The position numbers and the translations under genes were made by a program. From Callorhinus ursinus (Eukaryota; Chordata; Mammalia; Carnivora; Otariidae): DNA of 64,000 nucleotides. Under the pieces are notes generated by a model. The model searched no databases. It was given only the letters and a program-made list of their open reading frames with translations, and was not told the origin of the DNA. Positions 10,708 to 22,227 of the stretch are shown piece by piece. The stretch covers positions 13,719,311 through 13,783,310 of the forward strand of contig NW_020313005.1 in NCBI RefSeq assembly GCF_003265705.1, given 5' to 3'. How positions within the stretch are numbered: position 1 is the first letter of the stretch; every line of letters begins with the position of its first letter.

Positions 10708-13700
10708 TCATATCAGTGAGGTCATATGATGCATGTCTTTCTCTGATCGACTTATTTAGCTCAGCATAATACGCTCCAGTTCCATCCACGTCGTTGCAAA
10801 TGGCAAGATCTCATTCTTTTTGATGGCTGCATAATATTCCATTGTATATATACCACTTCTCCTTTATCTATTCATCTGTCAATGGACATCTTGGCTCTTT
10901 CCACAGTTTGGCTTTTGTGGACATTGCTATTATAAACATCGGGGTGCACGTACCCCTTCAGATCCCTACATTTGTAACTTTGGGGTAAATACCCAGTAGT
11001 GCAATTGCTGGATCATAGGGTAGCTTTTTTTAAATTTTTGAGGAAACTCCACACTGTTTTCCAGAGTGGCTGCACGAGCTTGCATTCCCACCAACAGTGT
11101 AGGAAGGTTCCCCTTTCTCTGCATCCCCACAAACTGCTGTCGTTTCCTGACTTGTTAATTTTAGCCATTCTGACCAGTGTGAGGTGATATCTCCTTGAGG
11201 TTTTGATTTGGATTTCCCTGATGCCGAGCGATGTTGAGCACTTTTTCATGTGTCTGTTGGCCATTTGGATGTCTTCTTTGGAAAAATGTCTGTTCATGTC
11301 TTCTGTCCATTTCTTGATTGGATCATTTGTTCTTTGGCTGTTGAGTTTAAGAAGTTCTTTATAGATTTTGGATACTAGCCCTTTTTCTGATATGTCATTT
11401 GCAAATATCTTCTCCCATTTTGTCTATTGCCTTTTGGTTTTGTTGACTGTTTCTTTTGCTGTGCAAAAGATTTTATCTTGATGAAGTCCCAATAGTTTAT
11501 TTTTGCCCTTGCTTCCCTTGCCTTTGACGATGTGTCTAGGAAGAAGTTACTGTTGCTGAGGTTGAAGAGGTGGCTGCCTGTGTTCTCCTTTAGGATTTTG
11601 TTGGACTCCTGTCTCACCTTTAGGTCTTTCAAACATCTGGAGTCTATTTTTGTGTGTGGTGTAAGGAAATGTCCAGTTTCATTCTTCTGCATGTGGTTGT
11701 CCAATTTTCCCAAAACCATTTGTTGAAGAGACTGTCTTTTTTCCATTGGACATTCTTTCCTGCTTTTCCAAAGATTAGATGACCATAGAGTTGAGGGTCC
11801 ATTTCTGGGCTCTCTATTCTGTTCCATTGTTCTATGTGTCTCTTTTTCTGCCAGTACCATCCTGTCTTGATGATGACAGCTTTGTAATAGAGCTTGAAAT
11901 CCAGAATTGTGATGCTGCCAGCTTTGCTTTTCTTTTTCAACATTCCTCTGGCTATTCGGGGTCTTTTCTGGTTCCATATAAATTTTAGGATTATTTGTTC
12001 CATTTCTTTGAAAAAACTGGATGGTATTTTGATGAGGATCACATGGAATGTGTAGATTGCTCTAGGTAGCATTGACATCTTCACAATGTTTGTTCTTCCA
12101 ATCCCTGAGCATGGAATATTTTTCCATTTCTTTGTGTCTTCCTCAATTGCTTTCATGAGTATTTTAGTTTTCTGAGTACAGATCCTTTGCCTCTTTGGAT
12201 AGATTTATTCTTAGGTATCTTATGGTTTTGGGTGCAGTTGTAAATGGGATTGACTCCTTAATTTCTCTTTCTTCTGTCTTGTTGTTGTTGTATAGGATTG
12301 CTACCGATTTCTGTGCACTGATTTTATATCCTGCCACTTTCCTGAATTCCTGTATGAGTTCTAGCAGGTTTGGGGTGGAGTCTTTTGGGTTATCCACCTA
12401 AAGTATCATATCATCTGCAAAGAGTGATGGTTTGACTTCTTCTTTGCTGATTTGGATGCCTTTTATTTCTTTTTGTTGACTGATTGCTGTGGCTAGGTCT
12501 TCTAATACTATGTTGAATAGCAGTGGTGATATTGGATATCTCTGCCACGTTCCTGACCTTAGGGGGAAAGCTCTCAGTTTTTCCCGTTTGAGAATGATAT
12601 TCGCTGTGGGTTTTTCATAGATGGCTTTTATGATATTGAGTTATGTACCCTCTATCCCTATACTCTGAAGAGTTTTGATCAAGAAAGGATGCTGTACTTT
12701 GTCAAATGCTTATTCTGCATCTACTGAGAGGATCATATGGCTCTTGTTCTTTCTTTTATTAATGTATTCTATCACATTGATTGTTTTGCAGATGTGGAAC
12801 AAACCTTGCAGCCCAGGGAAAAATCCTACTTGCTCGTGGAGAATAATCCTTTTAATATACTGTTGGATCCTATTGGCTAGTATTTTGGTGAGAATTTTTG
12901 CAACCATGTTCATCAAGGATATTGGTCTGTAATTCTCCTTTTTGATGGGGTCTTTGTCTGGTTTTGGGATCAAGGTAATGGTGGCCTCATAAAACGAGTT
13001 TCGAAGTTTTCCTTCCATTTCTCTTTTTTTGGAACATTTTCCAAAGAATAGGTATTCATTCTTCTTTAAATGTTTGGTAGTATTCCCCTGGGAAGCCATC
13101 TGGCCCTGGGCTTTTGTTTGTTGGGAGACTTTGGATGACTGCTTCAATTTCCTTAGTGGTTATAGGTCTGTTCAAGTTTTCTATTTCTTCCTGGTTCAGT
13201 TTTGGTAGTCGCTACATCTCTAGGAATCCATCCATTCCTTCCAGGTTATCTAATTTGTTGGCACATACTTGCTCATAATATGTTCTTATACTTGTTTGTG
13301 TTTCCTTGGTGTTGTTTGTGATCTCTCTTCCTTCATTCATGATTTTGTTGATTTGGGTCCTTTCTCTTTTCTTTTTGATAAGTCTGCCCAGGAGTTTATC
13401 AGTCTCGTTAATTCTTTCAAAGAACCAGCTCTTACTTTTGTGGATCTGTTCTACTGTTCTTTTGCTTTCTATTTCATTGATTTCTGCTCTGATCTTTATT
13501 ATTTCTCTTCTGCTGCTCAGTTTAGGCTTTTTTTTTTTGGTGTTCTCTCTCCAGCTCCTTTAGGTGTAGGGTTAGTAGTTGTGTATTTGAGACCTTTCTT
13601 GTTTCTTGAGAAAGGATTGTATTGCTATATACTTTCCTCTTAGGACTGCCTTTGCTGTATCCCAAAGGGTATGAACAGTTGTTTTTTCATTTTCATTGGG

Positions 13701-14330
13701 TCCATGAAGTTTTTTTAAATCTTCCTTAATTTCCTGGTTTACCCATTCATTTTAGTAGGATGCACTTTAGCCTCCATGTATTTGAGTTCTTTTCGAGTTT
13801 CCTCTTGTGATTGAGTTCTTGTTTCAAAGCACTGTGGTCTTAAATTATGCAGGGAATGATCCCAAACTTTTGGTACCGTTTGAGACCTGATTTGTGACCT
13901 AGGATGTGATCTATTCTGGAGAATGTTCCATGGACACTAGAGAAGAATGTGTATTCTGTTGCTTTGTGATGGAATATTCTGAATATATCTGTGAAGACCA
14001 TTTGGCTAGTGTGTCATTTAAAGTCTTTATTTCCTCTTGATCTTTTGCTTAGATGATCTCTCCATTTCAGTGAGGGGGGGTGTTAAAGTCCCCCACTATT
14101 ATTGTATTGTTGTCAATGTCGTTCTTTGCTTTTGTTCTTAATTGCCGTATATAATTGGTTGCTCCCATGTTAGGGGCATAGATATTTACAATTGTTAGAT
14201 CTTCTTGTTGGATAGACCCTTTACGTAGGCTATAGTGTCCTTCCTTATCTCTTATTCCAGTCTTTGGTTTAAAATCTAATTTGTCTGATATAAGGATTGC
14301 CACCCCAGCTTTCTTTTGTTGTCCATTTTC
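10708..14330 (-). pseudogene. L1 ORF2 remnant (minus)
   Basis: Reading leftwards: truncated endonuclease (first ~45 residues lost to a deletion), reverse transcriptase and C-terminal region. Open pieces include 12710-13147 (145 codons, [18 protein letters not shown] and SVDAE of RT motif A), 11644-12156 (170 codons) and 11375-11977 (200 codons). Multiple frameshifts and stops separate them. ORF2 normally supplies target nicking and reverse transcription in one ~1,270-residue protein; this copy cannot. Confidence 0.85.
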
Positions 14331-14663
14331 TACTTGTTCTACTTTATTTTCCATCATTTCGTCTTCTATATCAAAAATTCTCTCTCCTGCCTCATTTATC
14401 CGATCAGTTAGTGCCCCCATTTTTGATTGCACTTCATTAATAGCCTTTTTGATTTCGACTTGGTTAGATTTCAGTTCTTTTATTTCTCGAGAAAGCGTTT
14501 CTCTAATAACTTCCATGCTTTTTTCTAGCCCAGGTAGTATCTTTAAAATCACCATTCTGAACTCTAGTTCTGACATCATACTAATATCCATATTGAGTAG
14601 GTCCCTGGCAGTCGGTACTGCCTCTTGTTCATTTTGTTGAGGTAATTTTTTCTGTCTTGTCAT
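14067..14663 (-). pseudogene. In-frame ORF1-endonuclease fusion frame (198 codons)
   Basis: An uninterrupted frame of 198 codons. Residues 1 to about 105 are the ORF1 N-terminus and coiled coil (starts MTRQKKLPQQNEQEA, ends around DEMMENK). From about residue 112 it is ORF2 endonuclease (KAGVAILISDKLDFK ... IVGDFNTPPH) and then stops. Sister copies have about 0.86 kb between these points, so a deletion near 14332-14345 fused them without breaking the frame. The product would keep the coiled coil but lose the RNA-binding domains, and would keep only the middle of the endonuclease without its SDH block. Expression is unknown; I treat it as a deletion product. Confidence 0.7.
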
Positions 14664-14713
14664 TTTGTCCAGAGGAAAATAGATGAATGAGAGTACAAAA
14701 TGCTAACAGGGTA

Positions 14714-14733
14714 ACAATGTCCCAGGACATTGT
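14714..14733. repeat. Perfect short palindrome at the inversion junction
   Basis: acaatgtcc-ca-ggacattgt: nine-base arms with a two-base centre. The left arm is ordinary minus-strand L1 5'UTR; the right arm is where the sequence leaves that element. Confidence 0.85.
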
Positions 14734-14734
14734 C

Positions 14735-14772
14735 AGAGATAAACAACTACTGGATCAAGAGTGCAGAATTCA
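14735..14772 (+). other. Displaced ORF1 scrap at the head-to-head junction
   Basis: agataaacaactactggatc with following agagtgcagaattc is ORF1 coding text (sense, plus), as at 16063-16100 and 36168-36200. Here it sits upstream of a 5'UTR, which is the wrong order for an L1. It belongs to the interval deleted from ORF1 of the neighbouring minus copy. Confidence 0.75.
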
Positions 14773-14780
14773 ACTCATAT

Positions 14781-15464
14781 AGCACATAGAATATATGGCT
14801 TTTTCCCCATGATTCTTTAGTTTTTCAGGGTTAATTTTAAAAATTTTCTTTATTTTTTCTTTTTCTAATTTTTTATTTTTGTTCTTCCCTTTTTCAACCA
14901 ACATCTTATCAATTCCTTTTTAAAAATCTTTTTAATTTTCATTTTTACAGTTATTCTATCACTTCACTGTATTTAATCTTATTTTTTGTATACATACAAG
15001 ATTTTCTTTAAATTTTCTTTAAAAATTTGGTCTTTTAACAGACCAAAATATACCCTAAATCTAGTGTATGGCTTTGTTCTAGTCTCCTGCCTGATCACAT
15101 TCTCTCCCTTTTTTAAAAAAAATTTTTCTTTCTTTTTCCAACCAAGTTCTTATGTTATCAATTCCTTTTTTAAAAATTTTTAATTTTCATTTTTTCAATC
15201 ATATTCCATCCCTTCATTATATTTACCCTTATTTTTGTATATATATAAGTTTTTCTTTCTTTAATATTTTGGGAGGCAGTTTCTTGTAACAGACCAAAAT
15301 CTAGTGGGTGGTTCTGTTCTATTCACCAGCCTGATAATATTCTTTTTTAATTTTCTTTCCCCCCCGGTTTGGGGTCTCTTCTGATTTTAGTGTATATTTT
15401 TCTGGGGTCATTGTTACCCTTTTAGCATTTTGTTCTCTCATTCATCTATTCTTCTCTGGACAAA
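14781..15464 (+). other. L1 5'UTR with two diverged monomers
   Basis: The pattern atcaattcctttttaaa ... ttccatcccttcat ... aacagaccaaaat ... tagtgtatggctttgttcta occurs at about 14905-15110 and again, diverged, at about 15150-15345. It matches the monomer pair in the other full-length copies and leads directly into ORF1. Confidence 0.75.
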
Positions 15465-16623
15465 ATGACAAAACGGAAAAACTCACCTCAAAAAAAAAGA
15501 ACAAGAGGCAGTACCGACTGCCAGGGACCTAATCAATACAGACAGTAAGATGTTGGAACTAGAGTTCAGAATAATGATTATAAAGATACTAGCTGGGCTT
15601 GAAAAAAAGTACAGAAGATACTAGAGAATCCATTGCTGGAGAAATACAAGAACTAAAATCTAACCAACTCGAAATCAAAAAGGCTATTAAGGAGGTGCAA
15701 TAAAAAATGGAGGCTCTATACTGTGAATTGTGTAAGACTGTTGAATCACAGACCTGTACCTCTGAAACAAATAATACATTATATGTTAAAAAAAAAAAAG
15801 AAGATAGTAGGAAAGGAAAAATGAATGGGGGAAAATTGGAGGGGGAGACGAACCATGAGACACTATGGACTCTGAGAAACAAACTGAGGGTTCCAGAGGG
15901 TGGGGGTTGGGGGGAGGGTTTAGCCTGGTGTTGGGTATTAAAGAGGGCACGTATTGAATGGGAAAAAAAATGCAGGCTCTGACTGCTAGGATAAATGAGG
16001 AAGAAGAGATAATCAGTGATATAGAAGATGAAAGGATGGAGAATAAAGAAGCTGAGAAAAAGAGAGAAACAACTACTGGATCACGAGGGCAGAATTCAAG
16101 AGAGAAGTGATAGCATAAGATGAAACAATATTAGAATAATTGGGATCCCAGAAGAAGAAGAGAGAGAGAGAGGCAGAAGGTATATTGAAGCAAATTACAG
16201 CAGAGAACTTCCCTATTTTGGAGAAGGGAACAGGCATCAAAATCCAGGAGGCACAGAGAACCCCCCTCAAAATCAATAAAAATAGCCTAACACCACGACA
16301 TCTAATAGTAAAACTTACGAGTCTCAGAGACAGAGAGAAAATCCTGAGAGCAGCTTGGGGACAAGAGGTCTGTAATCTAGAAGAGTAGAAACATTAGATT
16401 GGCAACAGACCTGTGCACAGTGACCTGGCAGGCCAGAAAGGACTGGCATAATATATTCAGAACACTAAACGAGAAAAACATGCAGCCAAGAATACTATAT
16501 CCAGCTAGGCTGTCATTGAAAATAGGAGAGATAAAAAGCTTCCAGGACAAACAAAAACTAAAAGAATTTGAGAACACCAAACCAGCCCTACAGGAAAAAT
16601 TAAAAGGGTCCTCTAAGCAATAA
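15465..16623 (+). pseudogene. L1 ORF1 remnant split by an L1 insertion
   Basis: The ATG at 15465 opens the family N-terminus (MTKRKNSPQK-like, then an early frameshift). The coiled-coil region follows to 15701, an L1 3'UTR fragment is inserted at 15718-15964, and the RNA-binding and C-terminal domains continue to about 16623. The 16399-16623 piece includes TWQARKDWHNIFRTLNEKN and ARLSLKIGEIKSFQDKQKL, which are typical ORF1 C-terminal text. Frames are broken several times. Confidence 0.85.
15718..15964 (+). mobile_element. 247-bp L1 3'UTR insertion inside ORF1
   Basis: Flanked by aaaaaatggaggctct (15702-15717) and aaaaaatgcaggctct (15965-15980), 15 of 16 identical. The insert holds the end of 3'UTR module A, its A-run, and module B only up to gtattgaatgg. 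The last ~110 bp of module B, including the usual A-addition region, are missing and an A-run follows directly, suggesting premature 3' processing of the source RNA. Confidence 0.9.
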
Positions 16624-16738
16624 AAAAAATTTAAAGGAAAATAAAAGGGTCCTCTAAGCAAAGAGAGAGCCTAAAAGTAACATAGACCAGAAAGGAACAG
16701 AGACAATACACAGGAACAGTCACCTTACAGGCAAATCA

Positions 16739-19700
16739 ATGACACTAAATTCATATCTTTCAATAGTTACCCTGAATGTAAGTGGGCTAAATGCCCCAAT
16801 CAAAAGACACGGTACCAGATTGGATAAAAATAACAAGACCCATCGATATGCTATCTGCAAGAGACACATTTTAGACCCAAAGACACCCCCAGATTGAAAG
16901 TGAGGGGGTGGAAAACCATTTACCATGCTAATGGACATCAAAGGAAAGCTGGAGTGGCAATTCTTATATCAGACAAATTAGATTTTAAACTAAAGACTAT
17001 AATAAGTGATGAGGAAGGACACTATATCATACTTAAAGGGTGTATCCAACAAGAAGATCTAACAATTTCAAGTATCTATGCCCCTAACATGGGAGCAGCC
17101 ATTTATATAAGGCAATTAATAACAAAATCAAGGAAACACATTGACAATAATACAGTAATAGTAGGGGACTTTAACACCACCCCTCACTGAAATGGACAGA
17201 TCATCTAAGCAAAAGATCAACAAGGAAATAAAGGCTTTAAATGACACACTGGACCAGATGGACTTCACAGATATATTCAGAACACTCCATCCCAGAGCAA
17301 CATAATACACATTCATCTCTAGTGCCCATGGAACATTCTCCAGAATAGATCACAACTGGGTCACAAACCAGGTCTCAACTGGTACCAAAAGATTGGGATA
17401 ATTCCCTGCATATTTTCGGACCACAATGCTTTGAAACTAGAACTCAATCACAAGAGGAAAATTGGAAAGAACTCAAATACATGCAGGCTAAAGAGCACCC
17501 TACTAAAGAATGAATAGGTCAGCCAGGAAATGAAGAATAATTTTAAAATTCACGGAAACAAATGAAAATGAAAACACAACTATTCAAAATCTTTGGGTTG
17601 CAGCAAAGGCGGTCCTAAGAGGGAAGTATATAACACTACAAGCCTTTCTCAAGAAATAAGAAAGTTCTCAAATACACAACCTAAGCATACACCTAAAGGA
17701 GCTGGAGAAAGAACAGCATATAAAGCCTAAACCCAGAAGAGAAATAATAATGACTAGAGCAGAAATCAATGAAATAGAAGCCAAAGAACAGTAGAACAGA
17801 TCAACAAAACTAGGAGTTGGTTTTTTGACAGAATCAATAAGATTGATAAACCCCTGGCCAGACTTATCAAAAAGAAAAGAGAAAGGACCCAAATTAATTA
17901 AATCGTGAATGATAGGGGAGAGATCACACCAAACACCAAAGAAATACAAACAATTATAAGAACATATTAGGAGCAACTATACGTCAACAAATTAGGCAAT
18001 CTTGTAGAAATGGATTCATTCCCAGAAACATATGAATGACCAAAACTGAACCAGGAAGAAATGAAAAACATGAACAGACCCATAACCAGCAAGGAAATTG
18101 AAGAAGTAATCAAAAATCTCCCAACAAACAAGATCCCAGGGCCAGATGGCTTCCCATGGGAATTCTACCAAACATTAAAAGAAGACTTAATACCTATTCT
18201 TCTGAAACTGTTCCAAAAAATAGAACTAGAAGGAAAAATTCCAAACTCATTTTATGAGGCCAGTGTTATCTTGATCCCAAAACCAAAGACCCCACCAAAA
18301 AGGAGAATTACAGACCAATATCCCTGATGAACATGGATGCAAAAATTCTCACCAACATACTAGCCAATAGGATCCAACAGTACATTAAAAGGATTATTTA
18401 CCACGACCAAGTAGGATTTATTCCTGGGCTGCAAGGTTGGTTCTACAACCACAAATCAATCAATGTAATACACTACATTAATAGAAGAAAGGACAAGAAC
18501 CATGTGATCCTCTCCACTGTTGTTCACCATAGTACTAGAAGTCCTAACTTTGGCAATCAGACAACAAAAAGAAATAAAAGGCATCTAAATAGGCAAAGGA
18601 GAAGTAAAGTCTCACCCTTTGCAGATGATAGGATACTTTATGAAGAAAACCCAAAAGACTCCACCCCAAAACTGCTAGAACTCATACAGGAATTCAGTAA
18701 AGTGGCAGGATATAAAATCAATACACAAGAATCAGTCACATTTGTATACACCAACAACAAGACAGAAGAAAGAGAAATTAAGGAGTCGATCCCATTTACA
18801 ATTGCATCCAAAACCATAAGATACCTAGGAATAAATCTAACTAAAGAGGCAAAGGATCTGTACTCGGAAATCTATAGAATACTCATGAAAGAAACTGAGG
18901 AAGACAAAGAAATGGAAAAAAAACGTTCCATGCTCATGGATTGGAAGAACAAATATTGTTAAAATGTCTATTCAATGCAATCCCTATCAAAAGAGCATCA
19001 ACTTTTCTCACAGAACTGGAACAAGTAATCCTAAAAATTTGTATGGAACTAAAAAAGACCCCGAATAACCAAGGAGTGTTGAAAAAGAAAACCAAAGCTG
19101 GTGGCATCACCATTCTGGACTTCAAGCTCTATTACAAAGCAGTAATCATCAAGAGAGTATGGTACTGGCACAAAAACAGACACATAGATCAATGGAACAG
19201 AATACAAACCCCAGAAATGGATCCTCAACTCTATGGTCAACTAATCTTTGACAAAACAGGAAAGAATATCCAATGGAAAAAAAGATCGTCTCTTCAACAA
19301 ATGCTGTTGGGAAAATTGGACAGCCACATGTAGAAGAATGACACTGGACCATTTCCTTATACCATACACAAAAATAGACCCAAAATGGATGAAAAACCTC
19401 AATGTGAAATAGGAATCCATCAAAATCCTTGAGGAGAACACAGGCAGCAACCTCTTAGACCTCAGTTGCAGCAACCTCTTGCTAGACACATCTCCAAATG
19501 CAAGGGAAACAAAAGCAAAAATGAAGTATTGGGACTTCATCAAGATAAAAAGCTTTGCACAGCAAAGGAAACAGTCAACAAAACCAAAAGACAACTAACA
19601 GAATGGGAAAAGATATTTGCAAATGACATATCAGATAAAGGGCTTGTATCCAAAACCTATAAAGAACTTATCAAACTCAGCACCCCCAAAAAACTAATAA

Positions 19701-20515
19701 TCCGGGGGCGCCTGGGTGGCTCAGTTGTTAAGCGTCTGCCTTCAGCTCAGGTCATGGTCCCAGGGTCCTGGGATCTAGCCCCGCATCGGGCTCCCTGCTC
19801 AATGGGAAGCCTGCTTCTCCTTCTCCCACTTCCTTGCTTATGTTCCCTCTCTTGCTGTGTCTCTCTCTGTCAAATAAATAAATAAAATCTTAAAAAAAAA
19901 TACAATCAAGAAATAGGTAGAAGACGTGAACAGACATTTCTCTGAAGACATCCAAATGGCCAACAAACACATAAAAAAGTGCTCAACATCACTTGACATT
20001 AGGGAAATACAAATCAAAACCACAAGGAGATACCATCTGACACCAGTCAGAATGGCTAAAATTAATAAGTCAAGAAACGAAAGATGTTGACGAGGATGTG
20101 GAGAAAGGGGAACCCTCCTACACTGTTGGTGGGAATGCAAGCTGGTGCCACCACTCTGGAAAACAGTATGGGGGCTCCTCAAAAAGTTGAAAATAGAGTT
20201 ACCTTATGTACCAGCAATTGCACTACAAATGTAGTGATCGAAAGGGGCACCTGCACCCCAATGTTTATAGCAGCAATGCCCACAATAGGCAAACTATGGA
20301 AAGAGCCCAGATGTTCATCGACACATAAATGAATAAAGAAGATGTGGTGTATGTATACACACACACACACTGGAATATTATGCAGCCATCAAAAAAAAAA
20401 TGAAACCTTGCCATTTGCAATGATGTGGCTAGAACTAGAGGGTATTAGGCTAAGCAAAATAAGTCAATTAGAGAAGGACAATTATCATATGATCTCACTG
20501 ATATGTGGAATTTAA
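16739..20515 (+). pseudogene. L1 ORF2 remnant with RT deletion and SINE
   Basis: The ATG at 16739 begins the conserved N-terminus (SYLSIVTLNVSGLNAPIKRH-like). The endonuclease block 16894-17190 ends in IVGDFNTTPH. RT text runs from 18061 ([20 protein letters not shown]). Near 18516, gatcctctc is joined to cactgttgttcaccatag, deleting about 0.3 kb that normally encodes RT motif A onward. The catalytic block that follows reads FADDRI instead of FADDMI. A CAN-SINE interrupts the C-terminal part at about 19696. The zinc-knuckle-like region around 20080-20150 is degraded. Not functional. Confidence 0.85.
19696..19904 (+). mobile_element. CAN-SINE (SINEC) in L1 ORF2
   Basis: A tRNA-derived carnivore SINE: gggggcgcctgggtggctca with an A-box-like region, gggtcctgggatctagcccc with the B-box-like region, then a pyrimidine-rich stretch, caaataaataaataaaatct and an A-run. 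Box B has a changed base (tctagcc for tcgagcc). L1 text resumes at about 19905 (acaatcaagaaatagg). Target duplication is not clear because both sides are A-rich. Confidence 0.95.
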
Positions 20516-20785
20516 GAAACAGGGCAGAGAGTCAGAGGGGAAGAGAGGAAGAAATGAAGCAAGATGAAACCCAAGAGGGATACAAGCAATAAGAGACTCT
20601 TAATCTCAGGAAACAAACGAGGATTGTTGGAGGGGAGGGGTGTGGTGGGATGGAGTGGCTGGGTGATGGACATTGAGGAGGGTATGTGTTGTGGTGAGCA
20701 CTGTGTGTTGTATAAGACTGATGGATCACAGACCTGTACCCCTGAAACAAATAACACCTTATATATTAATATTAAAAAAGAATAA

Positions 20786-20849
20786 GTGAAGGAAAAATAT
20801 TTAGAATACAAATGTAAACTAAGTAAAAATAAATAATCTCACTGGAAAG
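20786..20849. other. Short unassigned spacer
   Basis: A-rich non-coding sequence between the L1 tail and the GAAA tract. Confidence 0.5.
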
Positions 20850-20880
20850 AAGAAAAGAAAGAAAAAGAAGAAAGAAAGAA

Positions 20881-20936
<56 letters not shown>

Positions 20937-20965
20937 AAAAGGGAAGAAAGAAAGAGAGAGGGAAG
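20850..20965. repeat. (GAAA)n microsatellite
   Basis: A purine-only tract with about 14 uninterrupted gaaa units in the middle (20880-20938) and degenerate edges. Confidence 0.97.
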
Positions 20966-20967
20966 AG

Positions 20968-22225
20968 AGGTGGGGTCCCCAAACTCCTGGATTTCAAGCT
21001 CGATTACAAAGCTGTAATCATCAAAACAGTATGGTACTGGCATAGAAACAGACACACAGGTCAATGGAACAGAATAGAAAGCTCAAAAACTAACCCACAC
21101 ATATATGGTCCTAACTGACCACACAGCAGCAGAAAATATACAATGGGGAAAAGACTGTCTCTTCAGCAAACGGTACTGGGAAAACTGGGCACTAAATGCA
21201 GAAGAATGTAATTGGATCACTTTCTTACACTGCACACAAAAATTTTAAATGGATGAATGACTTGAACATAAGACATGAATCCATAAACAGCCGAGAAGAA
21301 AACACAGGTAGTAAGTTCCTCGACTTTGGTTTGGCAAAGAGTCTTTTTGATTGGACACCAAAAGCAAAGGCAACAAATGCAAAAATAAACAAGTGGACGA
21401 CATCAAACTGAAATCTTCTGCACAGAAAAAGAAACCATCAAAAACTTAAAAGGCGACCTACCCAATAAGAAAAAATATCTGCAAAACATATGTGTGAGAA
21501 GACGCTAATATCCAAAGTACAGAAAACACTCATACAAATCAAAACAGAACAAAAAACCTGTATAAAAAATGGGGAGAATATGTGAATAGATACTTTCCAA
21601 AGATGGCACACAGATAGCCGACAGAGAAAAACTTGTTCAACATCACTAATCATTGTCAGGGAAACGTAAGTCAAAACCGCAATCAGCTACCACCTCACAA
21701 CTGTTGGAACAGCATTCGTCCCAGAACAGACACCAGGTGTGGTCAAGGGTGTGTAGACAAGGGGACCCTGTGCACTGTTGGTGGGAATGTACATTGGTGC
21801 AGCACCTGTGACAAACAGTATGGAGGTTCCTGAAAAAATGAATACAACTACCACATGACCCGGGAATTGCTCTACTGAGTGGATTTATCTGGAGAACACA
21901 AAAACACCACCTCAAAAAGATAGCTGCATTCCCATGTTCACTGCAGCATTATTCGCAGTAATCAGACATAGAAACAGAGAACTTGGGAGCATTATGCTAC
22001 GTAACTCAGACACAGAAAGACAAGTACTAGATGTTCATGGACGTTCCACATGGAAAAACAAATACTGAATGCATAGATACTGAGAATAGACTGGTGGTTG
22101 CCAGATTCATGGATGGGGGGGATGGGGGAAGGTGGTCAAAGGTGCAATGTTTTGAGTGATAAAATCTGTAAGTCATGGAACATTCTGTGCAGCATGGAGA
22201 CTAAAGCTCACCCTGCAGGATGGGG
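20968..22225 (+). mobile_element. Old L1M fragment (ORF2 3' half and 3'UTR), left part
   Basis: ORF2 C-terminal text (ttacaaagctgtaatcatca, gtatggtactggcatagaaa, ctgttggtgggaatgtacat) with heavy decay, then an L1M-type 3'UTR (agactggtggttgccagatt, gtaagtcatggaacattctg). The 3'UTR type differs from every carnivore-specific L1 here, so this is an older element. It is split at 22226 by a DNA transposon and ends at about 22750. Confidence 0.85.
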
Positions 22226-22227
22226 TA

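Larger units (their letters stand above)
10243..14722 (-). mobile_element. Young full-length L1 (minus), 3' part
   Basis: Reverse-strand L1 from its A-tail (10243) through the double 3'UTR (to about 10707), ORF2, a fused ORF1 and a short piece of 5'UTR. It stops at 14722, where the order of sequence becomes abnormal. The rest of its 5'UTR reappears at 23460-25086, followed by the second copy of the 18-bp target duplication. An internal deletion joins ORF1 to ORF2 near 14340. Confidence 0.9.
14781..20785 (+). mobile_element. Plus-strand L1, truncated 5'UTR, single 3'UTR
   Basis: Starts inside the 5'UTR (agcacatagaa, equivalent to about 28041 in the intact leader) and runs through both 5'UTR monomers, ORF1, ORF2 and a 3'UTR ending at ttatatattaatattaaaaa (module A only; module B is absent). 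It carries three secondary changes: a 247-bp L1 insertion in ORF1, a ~0.3-kb deletion in the RT near 18516 and a SINE in the ORF2 C-terminal region. I found no matching target duplication at its two ends. Confidence 0.9.

Noticed and set aside
20850..20965. The (GAAA)n tract as a regulatory or recombination element
   Set aside because: An ordinary microsatellite next to retroelement tails; no further evidence.
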